Shown here: piece by piece, positions 1-11,569 of the stretch
Numbering within the stretch: position 1 is the stretch's first letter
How the letters are laid out: each line of letters opens with the position of its first letter
Source: Symbiodinium natans
Taxonomy: Eukaryota; Sar; Dinophyceae; Suessiales; Symbiodiniaceae
Direction: 5' to 3'
Length of the DNA: 64,000 bases
NCBI GenBank assembly: GCA_905221605.1
Contig: CAJNDS010001001.1
Coordinates: forward strand, 1,617,792-1,681,791
Translations under genes and position numbers: made by a program
The notes under the pieces: generated by a model
What the model was told of the DNA's origin: nothing
What the model saw: the letters and a program-made list of their open reading frames with translations, nothing else
Database searches by the model: none

Positions 1-734
1 CACATCGCATGATTTTCATGTTTTTTAAACGCTTGCGATGCGGCAAAATACATTCTGCTTTTTGTTGCGCATGGGTATCTGTTGTTTTTTGAGTCTTTCA
101 AATTTTGGTTTTGAGCCAGACCAGTTTGGTTGATTTAGTTGAAAAAGTTATTCAGCCTTATCTTTTTTTCGTATTATTTCGTTGACTCTGCAAACAAAAA
201 AATTTGAAACCACCAGTGAGCGTTGAACAATTTTTTGAAAACAACATGACTTCTCAGTGCAATTCATTATATCTGTCAAATATGGCTGAAAGAATTTTGT
301 TTGGAGTGTTCGAGTTCCCTTGCTACAGGTACATGACGGTGTCGGTGTATGCAATGCAGAGCTGTGTCCCTTTTCTAGAGGAAGCGCGTGTTGTCACACA
401 TTCATCTTGCTGTTGATGATATCATTCGTGACACTTTTCGATGGAATCCACCCAAAGGGCCTTTGAAGCCGCCTTGACCTTCTTCACCTCGGTGACCTAG
501 CTACTCACTCAACTTATAATGGCAAAACGAGTCGCGCCGATTGTCCCACGACTGCACATCCCATTCAGCTCGAAGTACAAAGAGATGTCAAAAGGGAGCT
601 CCAATTCCAAGGCATGTTTGTCTTGTTTGTGATTACTATTTTGTTCTTTCAAGATTTTGAGCTTTCACTGCCAACGAGTTTCTTTCTATTATGTTTCAAT
701 CGCAGCTTGTTGGCAAAAGTGTCGTGGTGGCGTA
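1..734. other. No gene recognised
   Basis: Low-GC start of the window. Only short unsupported reading frames are present and none resembles a family I know. There is no telomere-like array here. Confidence 0.5.
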
Positions 735-832
735 AAAGGTTGTGGTTGTTGTTGTGGTGGTAGTGGTAGTGGTATGGCAGTAGTGGTAGTAGTGGAGTGG
801 TAGTGGTAGTCGTCGTCGTCGTCGTCGTCGTC

Positions 833-903
<71 letters not shown>

Positions 904-1000
904 TAGTAGTAGTTAGTAGTAGTTCGTAGTAGCTAGTAGTAGCTAGTAGTAGTAGGTAGTAGTAAGTAGTTGTAGTAGTGTAGAACACTAGTAAGTAGTA
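735..1000. repeat. GTA/GTC trinucleotide microsatellite
   Basis: Impure then nearly pure GTA units, with a short GTC block at about 808-832 and interruptions (AGTTAGT, AGCTAGT) after 900. On the minus strand it gives long artificial Tyr/Thr runs that are not coding. Confidence 0.95.
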
Positions 1001-1035
1001 GTAGGAGCCATGGCGCGCTTTCTGGGGCCTGTCTT

Positions 1036-1190
1036 GTCCTGCGGGGGGGGGGGGGCGGGGGAGGGTGGGGGCGGGGGGGGGGCGGGGGGGGGGTGGGGAG
1101 TGGGGGGTGGGGGGGGGGGGGTGGGGGGGTGGGGGCGGGGGGGGGGTGGGGGGGTGGGGGGGTGGGGGGGTGGGGGGGTGGGGGGGGGGT
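1036..1190. repeat. G-rich low-complexity tract
   Basis: About 150 bases made almost only of G runs separated by T, C or A. The plus strand has high G-quadruplex potential. Assembly accuracy here is doubtful because long G runs are error-prone. Confidence 0.9.
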
Positions 1191-2150
<960 letters not shown>

Positions 2151-2880
2151 GGAAGTGGAAGTGGAAGTGTAAGAGGAAGTGGAATTGGAAGTAGAAGTAG
2201 AAAGTAGAAAGTAGCAGTAGAAGTAAAAGTAAAGTAAAAGTAGAAGTAGAATTAGTTTACTGGTGGTCAACAGATGCAGGCTGACATGCCCCGCAGTTAT
2301 CGTCAATGCTTCACACTCCGTCACATTCAAAAAGCTCAGAATGTTCAATGAGGTCTTCAGGAAGCTCATCTAAGGCACCGAGCGACTGATCGCTGGTGAT
2401 TTAATGTTTCGATTCAAGAGGCATGTTGCATCTTAGATGCAGTGCTAGAACCAATTTGCAGATCTTTTCGGCAAAAAATGATGCAAGGCACCATTTCCGT
2501 CATGAAAATTGTTAAGTTTTCACCAAACACCCTAAAGATCACAAGCAGTCTAGCAGGTACGTTTGCACGACAATCTGGATGGGTTTTCGTTGGCCCAGGC
2601 CATCCAGTAGACCCGAGGCCCCCTGCTCTGAAATAATCGTACTTTTAACGATGATTCATCCCTTTGCGAATCGGGTTCCCCGCACAGACACACACGGTAT
2701 GGACAAAACCAATTACGAACTGCTGCTGTTAACCATGCAGCCATGTGAATCGCATTGCCACAAAGCGAAACCAAGCTAGCCTTTTCCAACGCGACGTCGG
2801 AACGTTGTTCTTGTGCTTTTTTGTCCGTTTTTTATTTCTCAGCTTGCCTGTTGCTTGCTTGTGTTGCATCGCTGGATTCC
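2151..2880. other. No gene recognised
   Basis: Non-repetitive DNA upstream of the first eIF5A gene. Reading frames are short and overlapping, with none convincing. Confidence 0.4.
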
Positions 2881-2994
2881 GCTGGAGGGATGGCATCGTG
2901 AATGCAGCAAGCTCTCCTGGAACATGAGGGGTCGTTAGGAGCCCGTCCCCCAAGGAGGGTTGCTTGGGGTTCTGATTCTGTTTCTTTTTTGGAT

Positions 2995-4735
2995 TCGTGT
3001 TGCTCTGTGCTTCCGTGGCCGTTCAAGAAAGACTCCTCGCGCCATCTGCTCATTCACGCTCAGGGCAGTCAAGGCAGGCTCGATTCGTTTTGCAGGCGTC
3101 TTTGTGCGGATCAAGCGGTTTTTGACAAGGCTCATCATGGCGGACGAGGACGAGACACAGCAAGTTGTTTGTTGAACGTCAGTAAGCCGTCAAACTACAT
3201 GTTCCGAAGTCTTGTGGTTGCAAGATACGAGGCAGAGTTTGCCAGAGCTTGCTGTGCCCTTCGCGAGGATGATCATCACTTCGAGTCGACCGATGCAGGT
3301 GCCTCGCACACCTACCCACAGCAGGCGCGAAACCAACCCTGGAATCCAAAACGTTTCTTGAAGAGAGAACTGTGCGCAGGCTGGTGAGGTCCGAAAAGGT
3401 TCGCACCTGATGATCAAGGGCCGTCCTTGCAAGTGCCCGAGCGGCATGTGGTTTTCAGAGCGTTCGAGGCTGCAAGGAAGTGTGACAGTGATAGGCAGTG
3501 ATAGCAGTCATCGAGCTGTAGTGAGGGGGTTTCAGCAAACGATGCCCTAACAACTGTCGGGTTGGGTTTTGGAGTGGTTGTGGCATGTTCTGGCTATTTT
3601 CAACAGAGCCGAGGTGTGTCGAGGTTTCGACCTCTAAGACCGGAAAGCACGGCCACGCGAAGGCTCACATTGTGGCCATCGATATCTTCACAGGCGAGGG
3701 AGTTGAGTGTTGTTCGCATGCGGGAAGAGTGTTTTGGCTAGTTCGGCTGCCAAGTGTGGTACAGATGGCCGCGCATGGCTTGCTCACAAGGCAAGAAGAT
3801 GGAGGACCTTTGCCCCGTCTCCCACAACTTGGAGGTGCCGTTCGTCAAGAGGACCGAGTACCAGGTGCTCAACGCTGATGCCGACACAGGACGGGAGTTC
3901 GCTCGTCAGCCGTTAAAAGTGCGGCATGTATGGCACTTGTTTGAGCTCTTGTGCCCGGCCAGGAGAGGTGAGTCTGCTGCAGGAAAGCGGAGACACGAAG
4001 GACAGTCTCCGAATCCGCGCGTTTTCAGTTTCCGAATCCGCAGCCGACCTGTTGAACCCACACACTTCCCAGAAAAAGAAGAAGTGCGATTGTGTCGTAG
4101 ATGGCCAAGTATCATCAGGCATTAATCATCAGGTAGCCGCATGTTGCGTGCTAACTCGCGTGGCGCAGCTGGCTGTGAGGATGATCTCAACCTCCCTACC
4201 TTTGTCAAGATCGGAGAGCCTACGGATGAAGAGCCTAAACTGCATGTCGTTCACTCACAGTCGTACACTCGCAGTCCAGCGCCTGGTGCAGCCATCACTG
4301 CACTATGATGCACTATGGCCGCGGACTGTCGGTGTCTCCTATAGAGTCGAAAGTACCCCCTGTCAAGCTTTTTCGAGACAAGTCGATCAAAGTCACGTGG
4401 CACGAGAAAAGCTTCTAGCGACATTGCTGGTAGTCCTTGAGTCTCTGGTTATATAGTGGCATGGTATGGCAGTGTTGGTGCTCGTTGCAGTGTGGTTTGC
4501 GAGTAGCCCATTGAGGACAAGAAGATCACTTCGGAGCTGCTGGACGAGTTCGCCAAAGGCTGCACGGCTTCACCCCCGTTTTGAAGCGGTCGATGTTGGC
4601 TCATCTGCAAGGGACTTTCAAGGGAGGCTTGCGACTTGCCAGGTGAGAAGTCGGTTTTCGCCATTGTGCAAGCCGCGTGCGGAGAAGAGAAGATCGTTGG
4701 TATCAAGTACGTGTGAAGAGGCGATGGATCGCCCC
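2995..4735 (+). repeat. Tandem gene duplication, unit 1 (partner 5810-7575)
   Basis: This block is repeated almost base for base at about 5810-7575, including introns and about 100 bp upstream of the start codon. Because introns are kept, this is DNA-level tandem duplication and not retroposition. Differences are scattered substitutions, small indels (4-bp C-run change before exon 8; 14-bp change after exon 5) and a telomere-like array found only in the second copy. Confidence 0.93.
3137..4716 (+). CDS. Translation factor eIF5A, copy 1 (ten exons)
   Basis: eIF5A binds the ribosome E site and promotes peptide-bond formation and termination after one lysine is converted to hypusine. Exons that join in frame: 3137-3148, 3268-3324, 3380-3432, 3614-3693, 3791-3889, 3963-4000, 4180-4245, 4368-4403, 4516-4561, 4643-4716; total 561 nt, 186 residues plus stop. 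The joined peptide begins [17 protein letters not shown] and runs through [20 protein letters not shown], the hypusination loop [12 protein letters not shown] (lysine before HGHAK), [20 protein letters not shown], and ends [10 protein letters not shown]. This is the family order, somewhat longer than the usual roughly 157 residues. Introns start with GA, GC, GT, GC, GA, GA, GT, GA and GC, all ending in AG. Exact exon 8/9 edges are the least sure. Confidence 0.93.
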
Positions 4736-4837
4736 AAACCACGTAACCCATCTGTGCGACGTCTGCCTGGCATTTGCACTTGTTGAACTACCTGAACCCC
4801 CTGCCTGCCGCTGTGCTTAACCTGCGCACAATGGATT

Positions 4838-4945
4838 CTAAACCCTACACCCTAAACCCTACACCCTAATCCCTAATCCCTAAACCCTAAACCCTAATCC
4901 CTAAACCCTAAACCCTAAACCATAAACCCCAAACCCTAAACCCCG
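4838..4945. repeat. Telomere-like array, CCCTAAA orientation
   Basis: About 15 units of CCCTAAA with variants (CCCTAAT, CCCTACA) in the spacer downstream of eIF5A copy 1. Confidence 0.95.
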
Positions 4946-5808
4946 GTTCGCAATTCGCTGGGAAGGCAGCATCGACTGGCGTGGCCATCGAGCCTCTGAG
5001 ATTTGGCGTCGAATTTTGCAGAAGAAGAATACCTTGCTAGAATCTACAAGCCCTGCGAAGCATCCAGCTATATCCAGTTCCTGATGTAACAAAATCCTAC
5101 GACGCGCTTTGGTACCCTGAAGATAGGGGCGCTAGTGTTTGTGTTCCGCCCTAGGCCCTTAACCCAGAAAATCCTGAAAACCCTTCCACTGGCAGACAGA
5201 GCTCGCGGTCCTTCGCAGGGCTTGGTGGATGGCCTGCCCATGCGAGTGGGACGGACAGGACTTTCCATAGGATGAGTCGGCACTGCGCAGACATTTTGAG
5301 AGGGTTTAGGGTTTAGGGTAAGAAGGATTCCTCAGTGCTGACCTGATTTGCTGGTGGCTTCGTCACTCCCTGAAGCAGAAGACCAGCTGTGTTTGGAAAG
5401 CGCTGCGCAAGAGAAAAGGCTGTTTTTGCCCTGAGAGAGTGCCCAGGAATCACTCGATCTTGACTAGTAGGGTTTGGGGTCCGGGGTTTAGGGTTTAGTG
5501 TTTGGGGTTCGGGGTTAAGGGATGTCAATGTCTATTCCTTGATGGGGGGGTCTCGCTTTCTCTGGGATCCTTGGAAACGCAGACCTTTGAACTTAGACTG
5601 CCCAAAACCCTGAAACTCCCGCAGTGCCTTGCCCCAAAACCCTAGAGCACGCTAAGCCCTAGCACCCTAAAACTCCGAAGTTTGCAGATTTGTCTACCCC
5701 GGGTTAGGGCTGTTAGGGCATGTGAGGGGTTTAGGGTTGCTAAGGGTTTAGGGGTTTGGGGTTTAGGGTTTAGGGTTTAGGGTGTAGGGCGCAGGGTTTA
5801 GGACTCTG
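4946..5808. other. Spacer between the eIF5A copies
   Basis: No gene recognised. Contains degenerate TTTAGGG-type tracts at about 5303-5322, 5466-5522 and 5715-5815 and isolated CCCTAAA words. Confidence 0.6.
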
Positions 5809-5892
5809 CGGCTGCTCAAGACAGACTCCTCGCGCCATCTGCCCCATTTGCGCTCAAGGCGGGCTCGACCTTCTCTTGCAGGAGTCTTTGTT

Positions 5893-5967
5893 TACCCTAA
5901 ACCCTAAACCCTAAACCCTAAACCCTAAACCCTGAACCCTGAACCCTAAACCCTAAACCCTAAACCG
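5893..5967. repeat. Telomere-like array inserted in the leader of eIF5A copy 2
   Basis: About ten CCCTAAA units, 23 bp upstream of the copy 2 start codon. Copy 1 has only about ten unrelated bases at the equivalent position (after TCTTTGT, before CGGTTTTTGACAAGG), so the array was gained in copy 2 or lost from copy 1 after the duplication. Confidence 0.93.
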
Positions 5968-5989
5968 CTTTGACAAGGCAACTCCCATC

Positions 5990-7556
5990 ATGGCGGACGA
6001 GGACGAGACACAGCAAGCTGTTTGTTGAACGGCAGTAAGCCGTCAAACTACATGTTCCGAAGTCTTGTGGTTGCAAGATACGAGGCAGAGTTTGCCAGAG
6101 CTAGCTGTGCCCTTCGCGAGGATGATCATCACTTCGAGTCGACCGATGCAGGTGCCTCGCACACCTACCCACAGCAGGCGCGAAACCAACCCTGGAATCC
6201 GAAACGTTTCTTGAAGAGAGAACTGTGCGCAGGCTGGTGAGGTCCGAAAGGGTTCGCACCTGATGATCAAGGGCCGTCCTTGCAAGTGCCCGAGCGGCAT
6301 TTTGTTTTCAGAGCGTTCGAGGCTGCAAGGAAGTGTGACAGTGATAGGCAGTGATAGCAGTCATCGAGCTGTAGTGAGGGGGTTTCAGCAAACGACGCCC
6401 CTAACAACTGTCGGGTTGGGTTTTGGAGTGGTTGTGGCATGTTCTGGCTATTTTCAACTGAGCCGAGGTGTGTCGAGGTCTCGACCTCTAAGACCGGAAA
6501 GCACGGCCACGCGAAGGCTCACATTGTGGCCATCGATATCTTCACAGGCGAGGGAGTTGAGTGTTGTTCGCATGCGGGAAGAGTGTTTTGGCTAGTTCGG
6601 CTGCCAACTGGGGTACAGATGGCCGCGCATGGCTTGCTCACAAGGCAAGAAGATGGAGGACCTTTGCCCCGTCTCCCACAACTTGGAGGTGCCGTTCGTC
6701 AAGAGGACCGAGTACCAGGTGCTCAACGCTGATGCCGACACAGGAGGGGATTCGCTCGTCGGCATGTATGGCACTTGTTTGAGCTCTTGTGCCCGGCCAG
6801 GAGAGGTGAGTCTGCTGCAGGAAAGCGGAGACACGAAGGAGAGTCTCCGAATCCGCGCGTTTTCAGTTTCCGAATCCGCAGCCGACCTGTTGAACCCACA
6901 CACCTCCCAGAAAAGAAGAAGTGCGATTGTGTTGTAGATGGCCAAGTATCATCAGGCATTAATCATCAGGTAGCCGCATGTTGCGTGCTAACTCGCGTGG
7001 CACAGCTGGCTGTGAGGATGATCTCAACCTCCCTACCTTTGTCAAGATCGGAGAGCCTACGGATGAAGAGCCTAAACTGCATGTGGTTCACTCACAGTCG
7101 TACACTCGCAGTCCAGCGCCTGCTGCAGCCATCACTGCACTATGATGCACTATGGCCGCGGACTGTCGGTGTCTCCTATAGAGTCGAAAGTGCCCCCCCC
7201 CTGTCAAGCTTTTTCGAGACAAGTCGATCAAAGTCACGTGGCACGAGACAAGCTTCTATCGACACTGCTGGTAGTCCTTGCGTCTCTGGTTAGATAGTGG
7301 CATGGTATGGCAGTGTTGGTGCCCGTTGCAGTGTGGTTTGCGAGTAGCCCACTGAGGACAAGAAGATCACTTCGGAGCTGTTGGACGAGTTCGCCAAAGG
7401 CTGCGCGGCTTCACCCCCGTTTTGAAGCGGTCGATGTGGCTCATCTGCAAGGGACTTCTAAGGGAGGCTTGCTACTTGCGAGGTGAGAAGTCGGTTTTCG
7501 CCATTGTGCAAGCCGCGTGCGGAGAAGAGAAGATCGTTGGTATCAAGTACGTCTGA
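5990..7556 (+). CDS. Translation factor eIF5A, copy 2 (ten exons)
   Basis: Paralogue of the 3137-4716 gene with every exon and reading frame preserved. The start ATG is at 5990 and the stop TGA at 7554-7556. Splice positions, intron start dinucleotides (GA/GC/GT) and the hypusination loop [12 protein letters not shown] match copy 1. The poly-C run before exon 8 is four bases longer than in copy 1; this fits an intron polypyrimidine tract and argues against reading through that segment. Nothing marks it as a pseudogene. Its 5' leader region carries a telomere-like array absent from copy 1, which could affect expression (inference). Confidence 0.92.
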
Positions 7557-8215
7557 GAGGCAGCTGAGTTGACCTCGGTTCTGGGCCCTTTCAGGGGGGA
7601 GTCTCCATCATGGTATGTTTTCGTATCGGATGCGAGTTTGTAGCACCTCATCGCAAAAGCTACCAGAGGGCCTGGTCAGCTCCAGTTACCACTGCCGATT
7701 TTGCATATGGGGGGGGGGGTTGTTACAGCTTAGGGTCCCAGTTTAAGGGTTGCAGGGCTGGGGTAGGGTTCATAAGAACAAGGAGACCGCCGCAGGGATC
7801 CTGATTTAGAACAACCCCCCCCATACTATCGTGGCTTCTTGAGCAAGGTCCACACGAGCCGAGATTGAAAGGTCACTCGTCAGTGCAGACAACCCACTAG
7901 ACCGATAATTTCTCTCCATTTTGCTTCCCGTGCTTTGGGAGTCTGGCAATTTCAGAAGAGCTTGTGGATCAGATGGGTAGGACTCTCCATGCACAGCTGC
8001 ACTTTCCAAATCTGCTTCAGGAGACCATGCTTTTTTGCCCTCCATATTGTTCTTTTCCTATTCATTTCGATGCAGCGTGCAGAGAGCACTGTCAGAAGGA
8101 TGAGCTTCTTGGACAGGAAGAGGGTCGCAATGGCGTCAGCTTTTTCCTTTGCAATTTGGAGCTGGGCGTGCGGAGCAAATGGGCTTGGCTTTGCACAGCC
8201 CCTTAAAGGCCTGAA
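7557..8215. other. No gene recognised
   Basis: Spacer after eIF5A copy 2 with G and C runs near 7710 and 7810. No reading frame here resembles a family I know. Confidence 0.4.
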
Positions 8216-8540
8216 CCCTCTTATAAACCCTAAACCCCAAACCCTAAACCCTAAACCCTAAACCCCAAACCCTAAACCCTAAACCCTAAACCCTATGCAT
8301 GTGGGTCGCGCTGCAAACCTTGGTTGCGGAACCTGCAGAAGCCCTGGCTCGGAGCAACTCGAGTAGCCCCGCTGGTGGAGTGAGCCGGACACCGCCACTT
8401 GGAGCCCGCGGGAAAAATGGGGTTTAGGGTTTAGGGTTTAGGGTTTAGGGTTTAAGGTTTTGGGTTTAGGGTTTGGGGTTGAGGGTTTAGGGTCTGGGGT
8501 TGAGGGTTTAGGGTTTCGGGTTGAGGGTTGAGGGGTTAAG
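8216..8540. repeat. Inverted pair of telomere-like arrays
   Basis: CCCTAAA units at 8216-8296 and TTTAGGG units at 8418-8540, separated by about 120 bp of unique sequence. The unique spacer (about 8325-8410) has a diverged relative at about 10420-10495, which also abuts arrays on both sides. Confidence 0.9.
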
Positions 8541-8699
8541 GTTTTCAAGGGATGAAGGCTCCCCCTAAGGTCGTGCCCTTAAGTGTTTTCCTTAACGTAC
8601 TCCTTTCCTTAGAGGATCTTAAAACTTAGGGTCCAAGGTAGAGTCCCTGGACAGGGGTGCAAAGGGAGAGGCTGGGGAGGTTATTCGACTTCGGCATTT

Positions 8700-9900
8700 G
8701 GCGGCAGCGTGAAACGTGCAGCGCTCTGAGGATACCATGGCCCGACGTCCGATTCTGGCCATTGCTCTCTTGGGGGCCGCTCTGTGCCGCGCCCAGTCAC
8801 GCCCGCCGATGGTTTTCAGTCATATGTCATGTGTGTCACAATGAGAAGAAAGAACGCCCAACACAGAATCTTTGAGCACAGTTTGCAGGGTCTCTTGGTA
8901 CGCTTAGGCTTGTAGCGTTGGCGAGGCGTATTGAGGCATCTGTCGACGTATCGAGGTGCTACCTGGGCCTGACGCCTGGCAGCAGCTTCATTGCGCCGAA
9001 GTCTGCCCGGAGCCTCGAAGTCCGAGATTGTGTCGGATGGTTACAGCGGGTATGCCGGCGATTTGCGGCGACCGAAGGTCCAGAGCTCCGTTGAGGTTCA
9101 GAAAGGACAGCTGGAAGGCCCTCAGCGATTGGGACATGTCCCTGGTCATGTGCAGACTGTAGGGTCTGTAGCTGCAGGTGTGGCCCTGGGCCTTGGGGCT
9201 GGCCTGCTTACCGCAGAGCCTGCGTACGCGAATGCCCGTGCCCAAGTCAAGCTCACAACGTGTGCTTGAGAGTCATCTGCGAGACTCGACATGGACAAGC
9301 GGGGTCCAGCGACGGTGAGGTGTGGAATGATGAGATCCTCCCGTACTCCGTGAGCATCAGCTTCGCCATCATCTGGGACTGGGTCCCAGTATAACTCGTG
9401 CCATACTTCAGGCACTCGGTAGCATGAACCATGCAGATGGGATGTTTCGCTCAGGGTATCATCTTGGGCTTCGTCCTGCTCCGGCTGCAGGAAGCCTTCC
9501 CGGAGTGAGCCTCCCGACGGAATGAGGGACAAGCCTCGACAACGGACAGTTGATTGCCAGGGGCTCTTTAAACTTTAAGCGGCTTAGCATCGTTTACATA
9601 GCATCTGAGGTGATCAGCGACATCGCGCAGGTTTCTGAGTTGGCTTGAACAATCGACTGATATTAATTGACCTAATCCAGGGCAGCTGCAAGACAGCTTT
9701 TTTCCCAAGCGGCCACCGGCCCGACGGCACAAGATGCCCCACGTAAGCCTAGGACCACGGACACACACCCAGACAAGCACCTGGTTGTAGGCCCGACAGG
9801 AAGAGCCGGGTTGGCGGCGCAACCATCAGACTTTCTGCTAGCTTGCGGAAGGGACGAGGCGTCTGGGCAAAAATGGTGCCATCTTGTGCCATCTCAAGCT
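8700..9900 (+). repeat. Tandem gene duplication, unit A (partner 11530-12640)
   Basis: More than 1 kb, including introns and downstream spacer, is repeated at about 11530-12640 with high identity. Downstream of the coding part both copies keep about 450 bp of similar spacer, so duplication extends past the gene. Confidence 0.92.
8737..9394 (+). CDS. Putative plastid-targeted small protein, copy 1
   Basis: Not assigned to a known family. Exon 1 encodes a clear signal peptide, MARRPILAIALLGAALCRAQ, expected for peridinin-plastid proteins that pass through the secretory pathway. A downstream segment at about 9160-9245 encodes GSVAAGVALGLGAG followed by LLTAEPAYA, resembling a thylakoid-lumen transfer domain with an AYA cleavage site. 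A final exon, 9320-9394, encodes 24 residues (VWNDEILPYSVSISFAIIWD then WVPV) and a stop. Middle exon edges are not resolved. The same three segments recur in copy 2 with mostly conservative differences. A small thylakoid membrane or lumen subunit is my best guess. Confidence 0.55.
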
Positions 9901-9904
9901 TTTG

Positions 9905-9990
9905 CCTCTCGACCGTAAACCCTAAACAACACAAAAAACCTGAACTCTAAGCCCTAAGCCCTAAACCCTGAACCCTAAACGTTAAATCAT
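9905..9990. repeat. Degenerate CCCTAAA array
   Basis: Mixed CCCTAAA/CCCTGAA/CCCTAAG words, then C runs to about 10030. Confidence 0.8.
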
Positions 9991-10084
9991 GGACAGCTTA
10001 CCCCCCCCTCCTATACCCCCCCCTCCCCCCCACAAAGCTCTTAGTGAGCATGGACGCTTGCTTTCCTGAATCGGGAGACTTCTA

Positions 10085-10265
10085 GTGCATTTCTTGCTAA
10101 GCACTTGCTAAGCACTCGCTAAGCACTCGCTAAGCGCTCGGTAGGCTTTCGGTAAGCTTTCGGTAGGCTCTCGGCAGATGCTCGATTGCTCGAGCCGCTG
10201 CTGAGGCCGTTCTGAGTGTCGAGGGTTTGCTGAGTGCTTGCTGAGAGCGCGCTAGGCGCTCGATG
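10085..10265. repeat. Decanucleotide minisatellite
   Basis: Imperfect units of about 10-11 bp built on GCTCGCTAAGCACT-like words (GCTAAGCACTC, GGTAGGCTTTC), decaying toward 10260. Confidence 0.75.
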
Positions 10266-10315
10266 GGGGGGAGGGGGGGGGGGTAGCCGTCCAGTTAAAC
10301 TCAACCCAAGCCCAC

Positions 10316-10580
10316 AACCCTGAACCCTGAACCCTAAGCCCTGAACCCTGAACCCTGAACCCTAAACCCTAAACCCTAAACCCTGAACCTAAACTTGAAA
10401 TCCCAATTTCTCCCTGGCCGCGGCCGCTCGGAGCAGCTGGAGTAGCCCTGCTGGTGGAGTGGAGCCAGAGACCTGCCCCTTGGAGTAAAGCAGGGTTTAG
10501 GGTTTAGGGTTTGGGGTTTAGGATTTAGGGTCTCGGGTTTGGGGTTTAGGGTTTGGGGTTCATAGTTTAGGGTTTGGGGT
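10316..10580. repeat. Inverted pair of telomere-like arrays
   Basis: CCCTAAA/CCCTGAA units at 10316-10394 and TTTAGGG units at 10492-10580, separated by about 95 bp that resemble 8325-8410. Confidence 0.88.
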
Positions 10581-10940
10581 TGCCGATCGAACGAAGCAGC
10601 GGCAGAGCTACGTGGAGAGGTACATCCCAAAGACCGTGCATAAACGCAGAAGTACAGAATCACGCAGTAAGCGAATAACCGAGTACTTACACAACCCATG
10701 CATTTTCTGAACAGATCCCCTTTGAGCCAATGAAACGTTCGGCCAGGTGGATGCACAAATGGGGGAGTGGTTTGCGGGGCCCCCCTTTGATAGGAAGCAA
10801 AAGGTTCGCAGTGCCAGAGGCGCAGGGCCTTCGTGGTGCGCTCGAGTTGTGCGAGGGTTTCGCGGTGTTCTGTGGGGCTTGTCCCCGAGTGTGCACTGGC
10901 CTTTGCCCTGGTGGGACGGTGCCGAGGGGAGGGGTCGCTG

Positions 10941-11067
10941 CTTGGAGGCTCATGGTACTTATTAACCAGTTCGAGCTGTACTTAGAACACACTTTCTAAG
11001 CCCCGTAAGTGCCAAAAGGGTGGTAAGTACAGTTCTCATTGGTTTTTATGTACCATGAATCTCCAAG
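10941..11067. mobile_element. Family B inverted-repeat element (B1)
   Basis: Starts CTTGGAGGCTCATGGTACTT and ends with the imperfect complement TACCATGAATCTCCAAG, with near-palindromic interior words AAGTACAG and CTGTACTTA. At 127 bp without coding capacity it is MITE-like. Relatives lie at 18521, 30733, 31231, 33141, 52293, 53899 and 57064. Confidence 0.8.
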
Positions 11068-11569
11068 CGCGGTCGCTGGAGGACTGCTGGGCTCCCCATG
11101 GTCCCAAGTCGATTTCCAGGAAAGCTCCCAGCGGCCCCAGCGGGTTCAGATCCTACCCTGCGGGCAGGGGATCGCTCCAGGCAAACATGGCAGCTCCCAC
11201 AGAGGAGGGGTGGGGTGTGGTGTGGTGTGGGGGAAGGGTTGGGAAGGTGATCTTGGTCTGCTTGTCGGAGACTCCAGAGGCCAAGGTGAATTCTCAGTGT
11301 CTTTCGAGCCTGTGAGCATACAGAAAAACTGAAAATGTGCCAGATTTTGGCGACTTCGAACCGAACAGACCCGCAACGTTGTTGTTCGCAGTTTTTGGAG
11401 GCTTGCGATGTTGTACCAAAACGCACTGCCGTGTGTGCAAGGTGAGTAATGCCCCATCCCCATGGATCACAAAGGGGACAAACGAAAAGCGGGTGCAAAA
11501 AGGGTCGCGCTGTGGCATTCAACTGCGGAATTTGGCGGCAGCGTGAAACTGAAGTGTTCTCAGGATACC

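Noticed and set aside
6439-6732. Single-exon reading of frames across the eIF5A introns
   Set aside because: Family motifs shift frame at each proposed intron, and joined exons give one 186-residue protein in both copies.
9146-9532. Minus-strand frame of 128 residues, present again in the duplicate
   Set aside because: It is open in both copies only because the copies are nearly identical. The plus-strand exons there explain the region better.
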